In this document: one piece after another, positions 1 to 10,129 of the stretch
Numbering within the stretch: the stretch's first letter is position 1
Layout: each line of letters opens with the position of its first letter
Source: Adiantum capillus-veneris
Taxonomy: Eukaryota > Streptophyta > Polypodiopsida > Polypodiales > Pteridaceae
DNA length: 64,000 nucleotides
NCBI GenBank assembly: GCA_014529385.2
Contig: CM043967.1
Location: 8,152,501 to 8,216,500, forward strand
Reading direction: 5' to 3'
Notes under the pieces: model-generated
Databases searched by the model: none
What the model was told of the DNA's origin: nothing
What the model saw: the letters and a program-made list of their open reading frames with translations, nothing else
Translations under genes and position numbers: made by a program

Positions 1-314
1 ATTTTTACTGCTTCTTTGCCTGCTTGAGCTCTGATACCACTTGAAGTGCGTGTGCGATAGGTACCACTGTGCTCCCAATCCCTGAGCTCTGATACCACTT
101 GAAGTGCGTGTGCGAGAGCGTGTGTGTATGTGTGCAACAATGGAGAAGAGAGTAGAAGAGATGAGACACAGGTTTGGGTGGAATCCAAACACAATAGTGT
201 TAGGGTTATGAGTCCTTATTCTTTTATGTAGAATGAATGGTTAGTGTTAGTTCCCGGTTATTCTTCGGCTGCCCAACACTTAGGTGCAACACATTGGGAT
301 TTATCACCCCAATA
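1..314 (-). mobile_element. CopC Copia element, right end only (leader, PBS and 5' LTR)
   Basis: This is the end of a minus-strand Copia element whose body lies left of the window. The LTR is 100-314 (215 bp), starting TGAAGTGCG on the plus strand and ending CCCCAATA, where CCCCAACA is expected from the other LTR of the family. The primer-binding site reads on the minus strand as AGTGGTATCAGAGC just left of the LTR. The PBS/LTR edge is present twice (about 31-55 and 87-111), a small local duplication. It matches the right LTR of the CopC copy at 59109-59323. Confidence 0.85.
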
Positions 315-1103
315 AGGATTGCGAGCCTTAAAGCTTTACAATGGGAATAAGGAGAATACCATTTTGTTTTTAGTTTAATGGAAAGTGCATTGAGAACAAG
401 GGTGCGAGTAGGTCACTGGCTGAAGAAAAACCTGCAAATTTTAATGTATTGCTAGAGCTGGTGCGGGGCTATGTCAGTTGTTGCAGGGTCGATGTTGTTG
501 CCAAGCAGGAGATGCACATGACAACGCTGTAGATGTGTAGAATGGTGACTGAGTGTGTTGAGGTGAAATGGCAACCAGCTGTCTCGTGAGCAGTGAGGTC
601 ACCAAGTGAGTTGAGATGTTGTTACTTCAAATGGCACAAGCAGGCAAGGGTAGTTGATGACGAGCAACAACACCAAGAAATTTCAAAGAAAAATTAGCAC
701 AGGACAGTGTGGGGCTCAAAGTTGGCTGAAGAGCATTCGGATGAGGGTAGTGCTTGAAGGCTCAAAGGCGAGATGATTTCTTGAGCGTGGGGCAATTAAT
801 CGAGGGTACTTCTCAAAGGTTGCCAAACGGAGTTGAGAGCACGAGCGTGTGGGTAGTCGACCATGCAACTTGGGAGGTAGAGGTTTAACTCCGTAGTCTT
901 CAGCAACGTTAATCACAGCTAGTGGGGGGACCCCACAAGCTTTTTTAATCTCACCTTACCACCTAGATTGGGGTCCGCCACAGTGGGAAACCCTTGTGGC
1001 AAGTGGCCTTTTACTCCTATATTTATGGGGTTCCCACCCTGGCTTGTACTAGCAAAAAAGGGACCCTTAAACAAAAAAAGTAGATGGTATTTAATGCTCC
1101 AGC

Positions 1104-1196
<93 letters not shown>

Positions 1197-1938
1197 ACAC
1201 ACACACAGTATTGGATCTGCAAAAAAACCACTAAGCTTCAAAAGGATGTCTTCTTAATTGATCAATTGAAATGAAAAGCCTTGTCCAATTTAGGCTTGAA
1301 GAAGTGCTACAAAACGCTCTTGATGAGAGCTACACCCACACACAAATTATGAAGGCCAGTTTTGCCAATATGGGGGGTAGTAAAGCTACTTATTATGCAA
1401 GGAGATGCAAAGACTAATTGAAAAATATACAAAAGACATGCGGAATTGACTCCCTCTCACCTAATCATCATGGGTAGTGGAGCATGCCCATATCCCAAGT
1501 AATGATTAGGGAGTGGAATTTGTTAACAATGCAAGATATTAATTAAGCTACTAATGAAAATCAAATGAAAAAGGTTGATTGGCCTAGGTGTGATACCATT
1601 GGCTCTGATACCACTTGATGGGAATGGGATCGTGCTAGCTAGGGTGGATGAAAGATAAACATCATGCACAAAAGTGAGTGTGTGTTAGCTAGATTATCAC
1701 TCAAGAAAATTAGGTTCCAAGATCAATTAACTTGGACTTATAAACACGGTCGTGAGTATTTGCTAAGCCACCACATGCTCACCATAAACAAGGGAGATGT
1801 AATGCAAAATAGAGTTGTGTTTATTCATTCATAAAATGAGCTTTAAGTAGCTCTATAGTCTTGCACCACCACAGCATGTGGGATAATTGCACTCTTCTCT
1901 CCTTGACTCACACTTTAGGACAAAGCTCACACTTTACA
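315..1938 (-). mobile_element. NA1 non-coding LTR element, right part
   Basis: Internal DNA (315-1600) plus the right LTR (1616-1938) of a minus-strand LTR element. The LTR runs TGATGGGAATGG to ACACTTTACA. A minus-strand primer-binding site, AGTGGTATCAGAGCC, abuts it at 1601-1615. No retroelement protein is visible in the internal DNA, so this is a non-autonomous element. The same sequence recurs at 59324-60830, where the left LTR is also present (52932-53250). Sequence after the LTR reads straight into gypsy gag-like coding DNA, so NA1 inserted into a gypsy element. Confidence 0.8.
1106..1207. repeat. (CA)n microsatellite
   Basis: About 51 CA units with one AT interruption near 1191, lying inside NA1 internal DNA. 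The matching tract in the duplicate copy is at 60006-60099, so the microsatellite was present in the element before duplication. Long reading frames here are repeat artefacts (poly His-Thr or Val-Cys). Confidence 0.98.
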
Positions 1939-2900
1939 TCATGCTACTGAAGAGTGTTACTATAATAAGGGATATGTGAGAGAGCAACAATATGCCCCAT
2001 CAGCCCAAGTAGCACCTCTCAATACCAAGGAGTGCAAGTTTGGGGGGATCTGTGCTAGTTGAAAAGGTGAATGAACCTCTAGACGCACCTACAAAAGACT
2101 ACAAACCGCAACTTCAAACTAACCAAAACCAGGAACAAAAATGGATGACATATCCTTACACTAAGTTGGAAAAGCAAAGGTTGGAGATGTGTCAGAAAAT
2201 GATCCAAATTTCCCGAGCTTTTCTAGAGCCACCGAAAAGAAAACCAAGGATTTGGATAGCAGTTCAAGCTCCAATACCCATAACCCCACCAAGACACAAA
2301 ACTAAGGGAACAATCAATAATTCCACAGCTAAATTTGAAAGGCCATGAATAGTGATGAAAACCACATATCATGCATCTAAGGGCTTCCATCCTATGATAC
2401 CAAAGGCCTATAGAGAGGATGATGGCTTACACGAGCTTTAGAGACAAATATAAGAAGCAAATGAGATGAACAACTTGAGTAAGAGAGTCTACCAAACCAG
2501 TAAGGGAGGGGATGTCTTTCATCCACCTATAAAGGAATTTGAGGTAGGAACTCAAGACAACCTAGATATATGCTCATATTGGGGGGATAGAGGATCAATA
2601 CGATCTTTAGAGATTCAACCCCAATATTTAAGAACTTTACCCTCTTACATGGGAGAGTATGAAGTGAAGTCTGTTTTGAAGGTGGTGCCATCTCAAAGAC
2701 TCTTATCAAGAAATGCTATGTACTCTAAGGAATTGATAAACATATTGTCTACGCCTGTGACGTGCACTACTACACTAGCAGAGATTCTCCAAATATGATC
2801 AAACATGTGGGCTATAGTTGGGAAATTTCTAGAGAAGTTTGGGTGAAATATCCAACATCACAGATTCAAGAAGGGATCCAAGAACTGAAAAACCCTCAAA
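1939..2900 (+). pseudogene. G1 gypsy-like gag end and pre-protease region
   Basis: Broken coding sequence that continues the gag reading found at 51361-52931. It opens with a Cys/His-containing stretch (ECYYNKGYVRERQYAPSAQ) and then a Lys/Gln-rich linker in two frames around 2040-2350. A second run (2466-2798) ends with ELINILSTPVTCTTTLAEIL. That resembles the short segment before the protease in plant Ty3/gypsy polyproteins. Several stops and frame changes show it is dead. Family assignment is by motif resemblance; the paralogue at 60831-63060 supports that it was once coding. Confidence 0.65.
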
Positions 2901-3330
2901 TGAACACAAGACATGTACCATTAAACAAGGCTGGAGAGTATTGCAAGGGTGAATATGGAAATACCATTTATCCAATTGAATTCCAAGGAATATCAACCAT
3001 GGAAATTCTTGATAGTGGAGCTGGTGTTGTTATCGCCACGAAGGAAATTTGGAAAAAATGGGAAAAACTGCCTTGAGGGCTACTAGTATGAAATTGCAAC
3101 TAGCACGTGGGTATACGAAGAAACTCCTAGGGCTTCTAGAGAAGGTGAATTTTACTTCTTGTGGCACTGATTATGAGCATACCTTTGCTATAGTGGATTT
3201 TGACAAGAGGAACAATTACGACATATAAATTGTACGGCCATTCATACGACAATTGAAGATGGTCCAAGACTGGGGATATGATCATATATACCTCAAACAC
3301 ATGGAAACCATGACGTGCATAAACCTTAAA
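2901..3330 (+). pseudogene. G1 retropepsin-like protease remnant
   Basis: An aspartic protease of the retroviral type would cut the Gag-Pol polyprotein. The active-site motif ILDSGAGVVIATKEIW is encoded from about 3004, and the C-terminal hallmark reads as RPFIRQLKMVQDWGYDHIY near 3235-3290. A stop at 3074 and another at about 3226 (where a glycine-containing LGRPF is expected) interrupt it. The paralogues at 63226-63500 and 36486-36770 preserve the same two motifs, which makes the call firm although all copies are broken. Confidence 0.8.
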
Positions 3331-3877
3331 GACCATAGTTACAAAGACATGAACCAAACCCCAATAGAGGAGTGATTCAGCTAAATTATCACGATCCGAG
3401 CTTCCAGCATGTCTAGGTAAGCCCAAAGAACTATGGATGTGCGGTGCATCACCTTGTGGGATCTTGAAGCGAGAAGAGTGTATTCTCAAAGGAACTATTG
3501 AAGATAAGTACTACATTCTTGAACCTTTTGTTGAAGAAGCTCTAGAGCGATTGGAATGGACTCATATTCTAGAACCCCTAGATGTGTGTGCTATTTCAGA
3601 TGGACCCACAACAATGTTCTGTGACAAGGAAGGATATGATGTGATTCCATATTTAATGGTCCATGTGGTACAAGGGGAAGAAGGAGAGGTATCCGCAAAA
3701 CAACCCAAGGGTGGTAAAATGGTAAAAGGAGAGGAAGAAGAGTTTTATGTCTCTCTAGAGCATCTTGAACGAGAGGATGATGTGGATAATGAATGCTCTA
3801 ACAACCCAAATGAGCAAGAAGAAACAATAGCAGATGTACAGTTTTATGATTTTCCAAATCAAAAACCTAGACATTAA
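3331..3877 (+). pseudogene. G1 post-protease Cys-containing domain, function unknown
   Basis: An open stretch from 3437 begins MCGASPCGILKREECIL and continues to DKEGYDVIPYLMV, then an acidic, Lys/Glu-rich tail ending at 3877. The same domain is in copy 2 (63666-63911) and, more diverged, in G2 (36840-37140), where it reads WKCGLSKCEGLRKEDCIL and CDKDGYNTRPFLMV. Conserved positions include paired Cys near the start, EPF, GW and CDK(D/E)GY. In an ordinary gypsy element reverse transcriptase would follow the protease; I see no RT motif. I do not recognise the fold. The 146-codon run in G1 is free of stops. Confidence 0.55.
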
Positions 3878-4079
3878 GAGTGCTACAAGAAAAAAAGAGC
3901 ATAAAACAAACCAAGAGAGAACCCTAGGCCTAGAATAAGGGATAAAACAAAGTTTTTGATGCTTGTAAAGGCTGAATATTGTGTCAAGTACAAGATATCT
4001 GGAAGGTTTTCTAAAACTCAAGATCCAAAAACAAAAGAAAGCATAAGAAACCTACAAAAACAAACCAGAAAGTTGGAAT
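3878..4079 (+). other. G1 spacer between the Cys domain and integrase
   Basis: AT-rich, Lys/Asn-rich in all frames, with no recognisable domain. Reverse transcriptase and RNase H would normally lie between protease and integrase, so either they were deleted here or this family does not carry them in this position. Confidence 0.5.
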
Positions 4080-4735
4080 ATGAAACAAAAATCCAAACAA
4101 ACAAAAGAACCATGTCTAAACAAGTTTGGAGAAACTAAATGGACCAAGGTGGAGAGATATCTATGCACTATCTTGACAAAAATAGTTTTAGATTCACGAA
4201 AAGATTGGGACCAACATTTACACTCTACACTATGGGCTTATAGGGTAGCCTACAAGACCTCTATTAGAGCAACACCATACAACATGGTGTTTGGTCTTAA
4301 CGCTATCTTACAATGGAGTTCCTGATCCCAATGCTAAGAGTAGCTAAACAACTCGACTAGACGGGCCATGAATTTTCTTCAAGAGATGATGACGTTGAAA
4401 AACTAGATGACTTTTGCTTAAAGGCCGTAGACTCTATCTATGCTCAGAAGAGAAGGCAAAATATTTTTTTTGATAAGCATGGACGCTCTAAAGTGTTTAA
4501 AATAGGGGAGTATGTCTTGATTTATACATTGAAACAATATGCTAAGAAAATTAAAAATCGAGGGATGGGACCCTTTGTGATCAACAAGATATCACCAAGT
4601 GGGGCTGTCAAGCTTGCTACATTGAGTGGTGAAGACATGCCTAACTGGATCTCAAGAAAAGCAGTGCATCTTCAAAGAAGCTCAAGACAAATCAAAGAAA
4701 CGTACGGCAAAATGGAGTTTCTACAACAATAGCAA
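4080..4735 (+). pseudogene. G1 gypsy integrase, C-terminal half (remnant)
   Basis: Integrase inserts the cDNA into host DNA. The part visible is the end of the catalytic core region (WDQHLHSTLWAYRVAYKTS, then TPYNMVFGLNAI) and the C-terminal domain, with FDKHGRSKVFKIGEYVLIY and a GPF motif (GMGPFVINKISPSGAVKLA). These are typical of Ty3/gypsy integrases. A frame change between 4325 and 4380 and several stops break it. G3 (46562-47160) carries the same region. The catalytic residues are not included in the preserved part. Confidence 0.85.
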
Positions 4736-4739
4736 TATC

Positions 4740-5140
4740 AAGGACTACCACTATAGATCAATGTAATCAAAGTGATAGATTTTGAGGAAGAGCATACGCT
4801 AGATCCAACAATAAAAGTCAAGCTTGAAAATAATCAAGTGGGGACCAGTGCAATTCTAGATTTTGAGGCTCGAGGAAATCTTATGTCCTATAGCCTATAC
4901 AAGCAGCTAACACTTGAGGAAGAGCTTCAACCAACACAACATTACATTCAAAGTTATTCAAAAAATTAAATCAAAGAAATAAGATGGAGGTGATACATGT
5001 ACAGATTAATCATCAATATCTCTATCCTCATATGTTTTATGTGGTAGAAGATAAGCCAACACAACATCGATTATTGCTCGATCAACCATGGCAGTCAGCC
5101 ATGGCAGAGAAAGTACAATGTACAGATTGACTGGAGCTTG
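4740..5140 (+). pseudogene. G1 second retropepsin-like domain downstream of integrase
   Basis: After the integrase stop a new coding remnant contains AILDFEARGNLMSYSLYKQL (an Asp-x-x-Ala protease-like motif) and, in another frame, FYVVEDKPTQHRLLLDQPWQ (compare LLLGxPW, the C-terminal retropepsin signature). G3 has the matching pair VVDLGAQGNVTQ and LLLG followed by PW. A protease-like domain after the integrase is not the usual gypsy order. The catalytic Gly is Glu in G1 but Gly in G3. Function is inferred only from motif shape. Confidence 0.5.
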
Positions 5141-5830
5141 GAAATCGTCAACATTTAGCATGCAAAAGAAACACAAGTGATTTCATTTGCTGCAAAACAA
5201 TACAACAAACCATTGGTAACCGACTTCAATGCTAAGGGCAATCAACCCCTTCTTACAGTAGATCAGCAATGGATTCTAAAGTGAAAAACAAAGGAGATTA
5301 CTATTGCAAAGCTGAGAACCAAGAATAGTACAAGGGATATATCCAACAAACCCATCAGGTAACAGCCACTAGTACAATCACAAACAACACCTAAGTAGTC
5401 TAGGGGTTAAGAAGGCAAAGGCTGCAAAATTTAAACAGACCAAGCTTACAACGACCTCAATAACGACAAATGGTAAACCCCAAAAACACACCCAATGGTA
5501 CAAGCAGGTATGGATACCAAAGAAGTTGATTGCTACAAAATTAATCAAGTGCAAATCTGGATTCCAAAGCAACACAAGAACAAAATCCATTTAGTAAAAA
5601 CCCCCCCAGGTCCCACCAACACTAAAACCATCTGCCGAAAGACAAAATGTGAAGCAAATTTGGGTACCCAAGAAATCAAAGCCAACTTCAAAAAGACCAA
5701 CTCACTTTTAGATACTTAAACAAAGGCAAAAAAAAAAAACATTTATGGATCTTGGATTCAAACAAAATTGTCAACAAAAGTGGCAAGGGTACTATCATAA
5801 TAGGAAACCTCAACATTGAATGCCAATAAG
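5141..5830 (+). pseudogene. G1 tail with repeated (V/I)W(I/V)PK motifs
   Basis: Three short motifs occur within 170 bp: VWIPK at 5508-5522, IWIPK at 5555-5569 and IWVPK at 5658-5672, separated by Lys/Asn-rich linkers. Downstream another frame gives WILDSNKIVNKSGKGTIIIG, reminiscent of a Copia protease start. Similar Trp-Pro-Lys motifs follow the protease-like domain in G3 (IWVSK at 47942, IWVLK at 48246) and in G2 (IWLPK at 38610). Such motifs also occur in some plant Copia Gag linkers, so an old Copia insertion is an alternative explanation. Confidence 0.4.
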
Positions 5831-6952
5831 AAAATTTCTTATACCCTCCTCTCGTACAACATCAATTTTTCACATGCATTGACCAAGTATGCATATAGGG
5901 CTGCATTACATAGCCTGCATTATCATTGGGGGCCAAAATATCTTATATCGCGGGTCTCAGAATGTTTGGAGGCGGGCCTCCTCCTCCTCTCACTATTCAC
6001 AGTTGGAGAGAGCTTGAGAGACCGAGAGCACGCAGATCTTCTACGGCTTTGTATGACAACTCAGGACACAGACCGGCACCAGGCTCATTACCATGTACTC
6101 TTCTTGTTCTATGCTAACTTCAATGCAAAAAACCTATGAAAATGGCAATGTGGCATCACGATGAAGTAACTCAACAACCACTAACCCGATAGCTACAAGA
6201 CTTGATAGGGGGTCAACCCTAGACCAAATGAGTAGGTCTATGTCCTCCTATGTTGGGTTAGATCAGCTAGAAAAATTGTAACTTCTCGGAGCCTGCAGAA
6301 GTCAATCTGGAACAAGTCGTCAGATTGGCACCAAATTTCACAAGTAGGTTCTCCTTGAGGTTGTCCACCAGCCCATGTGATTGACTCCATGAGCAACCTA
6401 CAAAAGTAGGTCAAAACATCAAGATTGTCCTCGAACATGCAAAGCATCATTTGGCTATCACGGCCAAACGGTGGGTCCGTTTGACACCAAACTTCACAAG
6501 CATTGTTGACATACCATCAACAACCAATTGGCGTCAACACACAAAATGAGCCTATGGAAAGGTGCGGAATATCCACAAAACCTGAAGGAGAAGTCATACA
6601 TGCAAGAAGAGAAGGAACAACCCTTAACAACAGAGGAGGAGGCACACCTCCAAACATTGATTGAATAGGCCACAATAGAAGACCATAAAGCAGCCTTGGA
6701 GTGGGAAAAACGGATGATCCACTTAGTTGGGGTCCAAGGGCTGGCCACAAATGTGCTTAGGGAAGAGTGGATGTAACCATGACTCCTCTACCCTCTCTTA
6801 AAGTATGAAGTGTTTACAATAAAGAAGAGAATTGAAGCTAAGGGATGGAGATAGTGTACGAAGGAGATGTCAAAGACCCAGAGGCTACAAAAAGGATTGT
6901 GGCTTCCCTGCCAAAATGGAGAAAAGGGTAGCTCCTCAAGTATCCCAAATTT
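5831..6952. other. Unclassified stretch without a supported gene
   Basis: No recognisable protein, LTR boundary or tandem array. A slightly more GC-rich patch near 5930-6080 and a broken plus-strand coding-like run (about 6550-6770, Glu-rich) are visible, but nothing supports a function. It could be eroded retroelement sequence. Confidence 0.4.
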
Positions 6953-7513
6953 TTGAAATACTTGGTGGATGCCCCCAAAAACATAAGGGTCAATAGCTTG
7001 TTTTGTTCAGTACCTCATGTACGCTCATGGCCAAATCATGCCAGGCTTCTAAAAAGGCATCCTAGCTGGCTCAAATACCCATCAATGCCACCACCCAAGA
7101 AGGGAGAGAAAATAGGTGTCTCTTATATGGTGAAAACCCTAAAGGGCACCATTAAGATTTTCACTGGCTCTCCTGACTTGATGTGTGTGATGACCAAAAA
7201 AATATGTAATCCCCTCCTAGATTTCCTCAAAGTGTTTACATCATCCAAAGCAACGGACTCAACATTACTATCCACGAGAGACACCATCACCAAAATGGTT
7301 TATGATTTGTCAAAGCAGCCATCCCCAGAGGTGCTACACCTATTTTATAAAAGGTTGATGTTCTTGCCAAGATACCACATGCAAGCATTCAAGGAATCCT
7401 TCTACACTGGATTTTTCACTTATGACAGTAGACTTTTTGGCCCTACATTGACCATGGGCAACATAAGATATGATCCATATCTAAAACTTTTAAAGCCACA
7501 GGGTTTCCATTGA
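6953..7513 (+). CDS. Hypothetical 186-codon ORF, unrecognised
   Basis: This is the longest open frame in the left 15 kb that is not a simple repeat, ending at a TGA after KLLKPQGFH. The protein is basic, with a Pro/Lys segment (YPSMPPPKKGEKIGVSY) near residues 41-60 and no transmembrane run, Cys cluster or catalytic motif I recognise. The coding-like signal extends upstream in the same area but with stops, so it may be the surviving piece of a longer decayed protein, probably from a transposable element. No promoter or intron structure was identified. It should not be taken as a confirmed gene. Confidence 0.3.
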   Translation: MKYLVDAPKNIRVNSLFCSVPHVRSWPNHARLLKRHPSWLKYPSMPPPKKGEKIGVSYMVKTLKGTIKIFTGSPDLMCVMTKKICNPLLDFLKVFTSSKATDSTLLSTRDTITKMVYDLSKQPSPEVLHLFYKRLMFLPRYHMQAFKESFYTGFFTYDSRLFGPTLTMGNIRYDPYLKLLKPQGFH

Positions 7514-8494
7514 CAAAAATTGTAGAAGTTTTGTACAACCTCAAAAAACACAAGAGCTAGAAGTTCCAAAAAGACAAAGACCCAGCATGTCATGGACAAC
7601 ACGCACACGAATGGGGGGAGTGGAAACGACTAAACACTAGAAAGCCCATTTTGTATCATTTAATTGACAGACTTAATTGTAAATATTTTTTGAGACTCAA
7701 TCAAGTTTCTAGATTGTAATATATTAAATATGCGGATCAACTAAATCCATGGTCGAAAGAAGGAGGTACTTTTGATAAGTTAGAACCTCCAAGGCTGAGG
7801 TCTAAAAGCCAATTTTTGTAACTATAAGTACAACTTCTGAAGGTCTTTTTCTACTCTCTATGTGCACTACGAAAGCCACATTGTGAAGGCAACTACACCA
7901 TTGCATTAGCAATGGCAAGAGCTACGCTTTGATGCCAAGCTTACACAATTTTTGTCTCTTTACAAAGAGATCTCCCATGAACTTCAAAGTAATTTTTCTC
8001 TCTAACCACATATCCCTTTTGTGATTTCTATATGTCATTGCATTAATGGCGAGTAAAACTACACTTTAGGCCTAATCACGCTGAGAATCGATGGGTGGCC
8101 AGTAATCTTCATATGCATTTTCTACACTAAGTGTTTGTAGGTAGTAAATTGGGTTAGATACTTCAAGGTAGTGTACTCTAGGTGTGTAGAGGTAATGTAC
8201 TCTAGGTGTGTAGATGTTGTCCCTTGAGTTTCGTGACAATTCAACAATGTTAGGTCATGTTTCAAAGAGCATAGCCTTTGTAGATAAGGTAGCGGTTGTG
8301 CATACATAGTGTGCTTTGAGATGATTTCCCTTGGTAGTGATTGTCTCTAGAAGGTCAAGTAGGTGATTGGCACCATCTATTTTCTTCCATGCATGTATGG
8401 GTCAAGCTACATCCTTGGTTGAAATCTTGTTTGTTGGACTAGTTCTCACTTTGCTAGCAACTGCAATTAGTGTATCTGCCCGACAACAACAGCC
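7514..8494. other. Unclassified stretch
   Basis: AT-rich, non-coding. A purine-rich run before TTTTGATAAG near 7758-7780 could be the polypurine tract and LTR edge of an eroded element, but no partner LTR was found. A 24-bp unit containing GTACTCTAGGTGTGTAGA is present twice in tandem near 8167-8214. Confidence 0.35.
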
Positions 8495-9425
8495 AGTTTC
8501 CAAGTCTCACCATATCAATGGCAGCAAAGCGAGGATGTGACTAGTGCATGGAGGCTATAAGAGGAAGCTAACCTCTCAAAAACCCCGGTCTACCCCAAAG
8601 TGCAAATCTCAAGTGTGCAAAAGATAGTCTATTTTCCTACAAGCATTAAATGATAATTTTAGATGGCTACAATACTCCAAATGCATCCAAACTGACCACA
8701 AGAATAGATCATGTTGTATTCATTAACTCTATGATGTCAAATCCTTTTTTAAACACCATGGAAAAATCATACCTATCTTCACTAGTCTTTTTTTGTAGAT
8801 CAATTTGAAATGGAAGTGCTCAATACAATCCTCTAAGCAAGATTTACCTATTTCTATGCTCAAAACCTGATTTAGACATGCATTTTGTGCAATATGAGCA
8901 AAAATAGATCGTAGGTAGGCATGCTTTTAGTCAATTACATATCACAAGAAACTTACATCAAATGGACAAGCTTTCACTTATGAACGTAGATAGTTAGCTC
9001 AAAATTGAAATGGCACATTGTACAAGGGAGATATGAACAAGAGAAGTGAGAGGCAATACACAATCAATAGAAGTAATTGTACACTCACTTTCATCATCCA
9101 AAACTTGGTAACATAGATAGCTATGCTTAAAATTGAAATGTCACACTCTACAAGGGAGATATGAACAAGAGAAGTGAGAGGGAAGATAGAAGCAATCGTA
9201 CACTCACTTTCATCATCCAAAACTTAGGTTTGTTTTTACAAAGTTTGGCTTTTAATACCACCAAGGTTTAAAATAGAGACTTTGATTCAATGTCTGGGTA
9301 AAAGTGGGATGAGGATCACATCTAAGAAGAAGATAATTACAAATTGAAAGTTATTGACCACATCTACCTATCATTCATATATGAATGGATGGGTTCAATC
9401 ACAAAATGTTTGACTCAATAGAAAT
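8495..9425. repeat. Dispersed repeat X1, copy 1
   Basis: From about 8640 this block matches 43230-44037 in the same orientation, with scattered mismatches and indels. Both copies contain an internal tandem duplication of about 128 bp (here starting near 8997 and 9125), each unit carrying GTACACTCACTTTCATCATC. There is no coding sequence. Homology ends near 9425 and 44037, the latter exactly where an NA1-like LTR begins. A short segment near 8503-8570 also resembles 11277-11400. It is probably part of a non-coding LTR element. Confidence 0.7.
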
Positions 9426-10129
9426 TTCAATCAATAAACAAAGGTGAAATTTTATAGTAGTTGGGCTTAAGGTGATATAAATGATATTGCTATTACCTTG
9501 GCTTCAAACATTCCCCCCTCCTAGTCTATGTCGTTCACCACACAGCTACCTATTGATAAGGTAGATTTCCAAATTTCCTCGTTGCATGTCTTTTCTTTAG
9601 CTCTTCCAATCCTTGTTGATACTTGTCGCAAAGCTATTTCTTTGCTATTGTGATGAACTATATGGTGAGTTTCTTCTTCTATTGGCTGGTTGAAGAGATC
9701 ATAGCAGAGACCCTTGGTTCCCTCTAGGAATTGTTGGGGTAAGCCCAACTTGTGGCTCATATGGGAAAGCCCTCTAGCCACCTAGGAAAGGATAGATGAT
9801 GAGATGATCCAATAGAAAAAGGATGAAACCTCTCTAGCCAATGATTGTAAAGCACTAAGCCTACTTAAGAGGCTATTGTCTAATGAATCAATATCACTTT
9901 TGAGTTCTATCAATTGTGTCTATACTCTACCCTAATGCTCTTGCACTTGGCATGGCCTAAACCTAATCTTTGTTGTTGTAGCCCTAACCCTAGCACCATG
10001 GTGAGCTTAAGGCTTCATCCACCATAAGCTTGCTTCACACTAATGGTGCTTAGGGTTGAGCACATACTTCCCAATAAAATATGTCAAAGAAATGGATGGT
10101 TCCTATTTATCAATTAATCCCTATTTTCA
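9426..10129. other. Unclassified stretch
   Basis: No feature recognised. A minus-strand frame of 86 codons (9521-9781) is open but resembles nothing I know and lies in low-complexity surroundings. Confidence 0.35.

Larger units (their letters stand above)
1..3771. repeat. Segmental duplication, copy 1 (pairs with 59036-64000)
   Basis: Read side by side, this block and the right end of the window are the same sequence in the same orientation, with a few percent mismatches and small indels. Both contain, in order, a CopC primer-binding site and LTR, NA1 internal DNA with a (CA)n tract, an NA1 LTR, and gypsy gag-protease remnants. The window ends within the second copy, so the true length is unknown. 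Copy 1 lacks the 1.3-kb TTAA-flanked element present in copy 2. Because shared nested insertions sit at the same places in both, they predate the duplication. Confidence 0.9.

Noticed and set aside
1023-1241. Reading frames across the CA, CT and GT tracts (also near 21850, 22450, 27280, 42790, 54000, 60000)
   Set aside because: Open only because dinucleotide repeats lack stop codons. The encoded two-residue repeats carry no gene evidence.
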